The position numbers and the translations under genes were made by a program. Of a stretch of DNA of 8,109 bases, positions 6,721 through 8,109 are shown one piece after another. How positions within the stretch are numbered: position 1 is the first letter of the stretch; every line of letters begins with the position of its first letter. Origin of the DNA: Phil1 sp964612925 (lineage in GTDB: Bacteria; Bacillota; Clostridia; Christensenellales; CAG-138); contig CAZTFU010000047.1 of the NCBI GenBank assembly GCA_964612925.1, positions 1 through 8,109 of the forward strand, in the 5' to 3' direction. A model generated the notes under the pieces. The model was not told where the DNA came from, made no database searches, and saw only the letters and a list, made by a program, of their open reading frames with translations.

Positions 6721-7218
6721 ATGGAAAAGATTTTTTTTGCAAAGGTAAAGCCGAATGGGCGCATACCCTCAAAGCGCACGGAGGATGCGGGATATGATAT
6801 CTATGCCTGCATAGACGAACCATACATGATAATTGCACCGCACGAAACGCGCACCGTGCCCACAGGCATAGCCTCGGCATGCTCGGAGGATTACTATTTT
6901 CAACTCAGGGAGCGCGGCTCCACGGGCTCAAAGGGTATTGCGCAACGCTGCGGCGTGATAGACAGCGGCTATCGCGGCGAATGGTTTTTGCCCATAACAA
7001 ACCTAAACGAAAAGCCGCTTTGCCTTAAAAATAAGGGTGTGGAGCTGCCTGAGGAAATACTCGCGGGTGATTATATAATCTATGACCTTGCAAAGGCACT
7101 TGCGCAGGCGGTGCTTTTACCTGTACCGAAAACCGATGTGTGTGAGCTGAGCTATAATGAGCTTTTAGAAATAAAATCGCTGCGCATGGAGGGGAAGATG
7201 GGCAGCAGTGAAAAGTAA
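6721..7218 (+). CDS. dut: dUTP diphosphatase (trimeric dUTPase family)
   Basis: Splits dUTP into dUMP and pyrophosphate, keeping uracil out of DNA and supplying dUMP for dTMP synthesis. The 165-residue protein has motif 1 DAGYDIYA at 22-29, motif 2 RERGSTGSKG at 63-72, motif 3 GVIDSGYRGEW at 78-88 with the expected catalytic D81 and substrate-stacking Y84, and motif 4 within KALAQAVLLP at 125-134. The glycine-rich C-terminal motif 5 appears only as the variant RMEGKMGSSEK (155-165) in place of the usual RGxGGFGSTG. The segment between motifs 3 and 4 (about 96-122) is longer than in E. coli Dut. The start ATG has AAGGAA 8 bases upstream. It follows rpoD across a hairpin, and the tRNA-Trp promoter begins 24 bases after its stop. 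Membership of the dUTPase fold is clear; a dCTP deaminase is less likely because the dUTPase form of motif 3 is intact. Confidence 0.88.
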   Translation: MEKIFFAKVKPNGRIPSKRTEDAGYDIYACIDEPYMIIAPHETRTVPTGIASACSEDYYFQLRERGSTGSKGIAQRCGVIDSGYRGEWFLPITNLNEKPLCLKNKGVELPEEILAGDYIIYDLAKALAQAVLLPVPKTDVCELSYNELLEIKSLRMEGKMGSSEK

Positions 7219-7241
7219 GGCTCGGCGAATAATATTTTGCG

Positions 7242-7270
7242 TTGACACGAGGTGGCGGAGGTGCTATAAT
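7242..7270 (+). promoter_or_regulatory. consensus promoter of the tRNA-Trp gene
   Basis: TTGACA (7242-7247) and TATAAT (7265-7270), both perfect, are separated by exactly 17 bases. The expected start is near 7277, about 9 bases before the mature tRNA 5' end, so the precursor leader is very short. The AATAATATTTT stretch at 7229-7239 just upstream may act as an UP element. Confidence 0.92.
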
Positions 7271-7285
7271 AACCAAGTCGCCAAT

Positions 7286-7359
7286 AGGGGCATGATGTAA
7301 TGGTAACATAGCGGTCTCCAAAACCGTTCTTGAGAGTTCGAGTCTTTCTGCCCCTGCCA
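7286..7359 (+). tRNA. tRNA-Trp (anticodon CCA)
   Basis: A complete 74-base cloverleaf with CCA encoded. Acceptor AGGGGCA (7286-7292) pairs with TGCCCCT (7349-7355), then discriminator G and CCA. The D arm is ATGT/ACAT around AATGGTA. The anticodon arm is GCGGT/ACCGT (one G-T pair) with loop CTCCAAA, anticodon CCA at 7318-7320, reading UGG. The variable loop is TCTT. The T arm is GAGAG/CTTTC with loop TTCGAGT. The A1-U72 pair and G73 discriminator agree with tryptophan identity. Position 10 is A (A10-U25) where G10 is usual. The gene stands alone between its own promoter and terminator. Confidence 0.95.
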
Positions 7360-7365
7360 GAAAAG

Positions 7366-7399
7366 AACGACGATTTTCGCGAGAAAGTCGTCGTTTTTT
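7366..7399 (+). terminator. intrinsic terminator of tRNA-Trp
   Basis: AACGACGATTTTC (7366-7378) pairs along its whole length with GAAAGTCGTCGTT (7383-7395), with one T-G pair. It closes on the GNRA tetraloop GCGA (7379-7382) and runs into six T (7394-7399). This is among the strongest signals in the window. Confidence 0.95.
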
Positions 7400-7480
7400 A
7401 GTACGTTTAACGGTCGAAAGGAGCCTGCTTTTTCGCTTTGTGAGACGAGAGTTTAGGGATAGACGAAGAGGTTGTCGGAC

Positions 7481-7714
7481 ATGGAATGCTACGATTTCAG
7501 CCAACTGTTCATTGATGAGAGGTATCAAGGCAAAGGCTATGGGAAAGCCGCAGTGAAAGCGGTGCTGGATGCCATGAGGCAAGACGGAAGATATCGCAAG
7601 GTCGATCTTTGCTATATTGAAGGAAACGAAGCTGCCAAAAAGCTCTATGAAAGCTTTGGATTTGTAGAGACGAATCGTGATGAAGATGAGATCATTATAG
7701 AATTGTTCTTGTAA
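7481..7714 (+). pseudogene. C-terminal half of a GNAT acetyltransferase, 5'-truncated
   Basis: The 77 residues from ATG 7481 hold the acetyl-CoA-binding core of a GNAT N-acetyltransferase: FIDERYQGKGYGKAAVKAVL at 10-29, including the pyrophosphate-loop QGKGYG, and motif B EGNEAAKKLYESFGF at 47-61. The end is well formed, but the first strands and helices of a normal protein of about 150 residues are missing. Upstream in frame there is a TAG at 7460-7462, and the tRNA terminator lies just before, so the missing half is not nearby. AAGAGG lies 9 bases before the ATG, and an in-frame TTG at 7472 is another possible start, so a short protein could still be made. The family part resembles Blt/PaiA-like polyamine or small-molecule acetyltransferases, but the substrate cannot be told. 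Codon use differs from neighbours: only one of five Ile codons is ATA, and Gln is mostly CAA. This suggests acquired and decayed DNA. Confidence 0.72.
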
Positions 7715-7819
7715 ACCGAGAGATAAAGCGAATGGTCATTGCTTCATTAAACACAGCGAAGGGAAAACAAGCGATGCCGAGGTTGATCCTCTGACATTGG
7801 TTATTGAAACATTTCCTTT

Positions 7820-7905
7820 CGGTGGAATGAATCCCTGTTGGAATTAGAGCAAAATACGCCTTTGATGTGCGAAATGCCTGTGGGCGCGGGCGGATCACTC
7901 CACCG
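7820..7905. repeat. imperfect long-arm inverted repeat
   Basis: The 15 bases at 7820-7834 (CGGTGGAATGAATCC) and the 14 bases at 7892-7905 (GGATCACTCCACCG) are complementary over 13 pairs with one mismatch and one bulged A. The 57-base interior could form a further small CGCC/GGCG stem. It may be a structured RNA, a repeat unit or a miniature-element remnant. Confidence 0.5.
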
Positions 7906-8011
7906 TGAGCATAGGCGAGCGAGACCGCCGAAGCGAAAAATACTTCCGATGCGCGTCGAGAATGCTTCGAAAGATAAAAACATATGAAATTTGGAAGAAA
8001 ATCATTCGGCA

Positions 8012-8050
8012 AAAAGTCCCAAAATAGGGCACTTTTGGAGCATTTGGGAC
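8012..8050. repeat. two mutually exclusive hairpins sharing one arm
   Basis: AAAAGTCCC (8012-8020) pairs with GGGCACTTTT (8027-8036) with one bulged C and an AAAATA loop. Alternatively, GTCCCAAA (8016-8023) pairs with TTTGGGAC (8043-8050). Read on the minus strand, the first hairpin runs into TTTTT, so it could terminate leftward transcription. Confidence 0.45.
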
Positions 8051-8090
8051 AGAACTCCAAAAATAATTTCAAAAAAAGGGAAAAAGGTAG

Positions 8091-8109
8091 TTGACAAAGG
8101 GGAGGGGAG
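8091..8109 (+). promoter_or_regulatory. -35 element of a promoter cut by the right edge
   Basis: A perfect TTGACA at 8091-8096 follows an A-rich tract (about 8058-8087, including AAAAATAATTTC and AAAAAAAGGG) that resembles an UP element. A -10 at 16-18 bases would lie beyond the window. The pattern fits a strong promoter such as that of an rRNA or tRNA operon, but the product cannot be seen. Confidence 0.5.

Larger units (their letters stand above)
7715..8109. other. 395-base stretch without a credible gene
   Basis: Frames here lack ribosome binding sites, recognisable motifs or plausible starts on either strand. The contents are an imperfect inverted repeat (7820-7905), a GC-rich patch near 7880-7945 in which GGCGG (7889-7893) can pair with CCGCC (7925-7929), two alternative hairpins (8012-8050), and an A-rich tract leading to TTGACA at the right edge. 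The layout resembles the 5' flank of a strongly expressed, possibly stable-RNA, operon. Confidence 0.5.

Noticed and set aside
7695..8072. 125-codon minus-strand open frame at the right end
   Set aside because: It has no ribosome binding site and no domain I recognise, and it overlaps the inverted repeats and the GNAT end. It may reflect a repeated flank sequence rather than a gene.
1..8109. CRISPR array, insertion sequence, phage or defence genes
   Set aside because: I saw no regularly spaced repeats, transposase or integrase motifs, or defence domains in any frame.

Overview
The window looks like a chromosomal housekeeping segment of a Gram-positive anaerobe of the class Clostridia. The basis is the gene order dGTPase-like HD hydrolase, dnaG, rpoD (established as common in Firmicutes), a short SigA-type sigma factor, a ProRS with paired CPxCG motifs, and strong AGGAGG-type ribosome binding sites. 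Codon use is distinctive: Ile is mostly ATA, Arg AGG is common, and TTA, CTA and TCA are nearly absent from the long genes. I cannot name a genus.

Layout. At the left edge, an unidentified gene reads leftward off the window (1-335). A 222-base divergent region (336-557) holds a promoter for each direction and two inverted repeats. proS (558-2294) follows and ends in a clear intrinsic terminator (2314-2342). A 292-base gap (2343-2634) has no gene but holds a foldable segment and a candidate promoter with GCAT repeats. Then comes a co-directional cluster: dgt-like HD hydrolase (2635-3651), dnaG (3766-5544) and rpoD (5578-6660). An 8-bp GC-rich hairpin separates rpoD from dut (6721-7218). A tRNA-Trp gene (7286-7359) has its own consensus promoter (TTGACA-17-TATAAT) and a strong terminator with a GNRA loop. 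A 5'-truncated GNAT acetyltransferase remnant with different codon use follows (7481-7714). The last 395 bases (7715-8109) have no credible gene. They contain inverted repeats and end just after an A-rich tract and a perfect TTGACA, which is probably the -35 element of a strong promoter, perhaps for stable RNA, whose -10 lies beyond the edge.

How the genes fit together. proS and tRNA-Trp serve translation, though they charge and carry different amino acids. dnaG and rpoD are the primase and main sigma factor, the classical macromolecular-synthesis pair. dgt and dut on either side both remove deoxynucleoside triphosphates, so dNTP-pool control is linked in position to replication initiation. 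I found no defence system, CRISPR array, insertion sequence or phage gene. The parts with least explanation are the intergenic structures, the unknown left-edge gene and the segment right of the tRNA.
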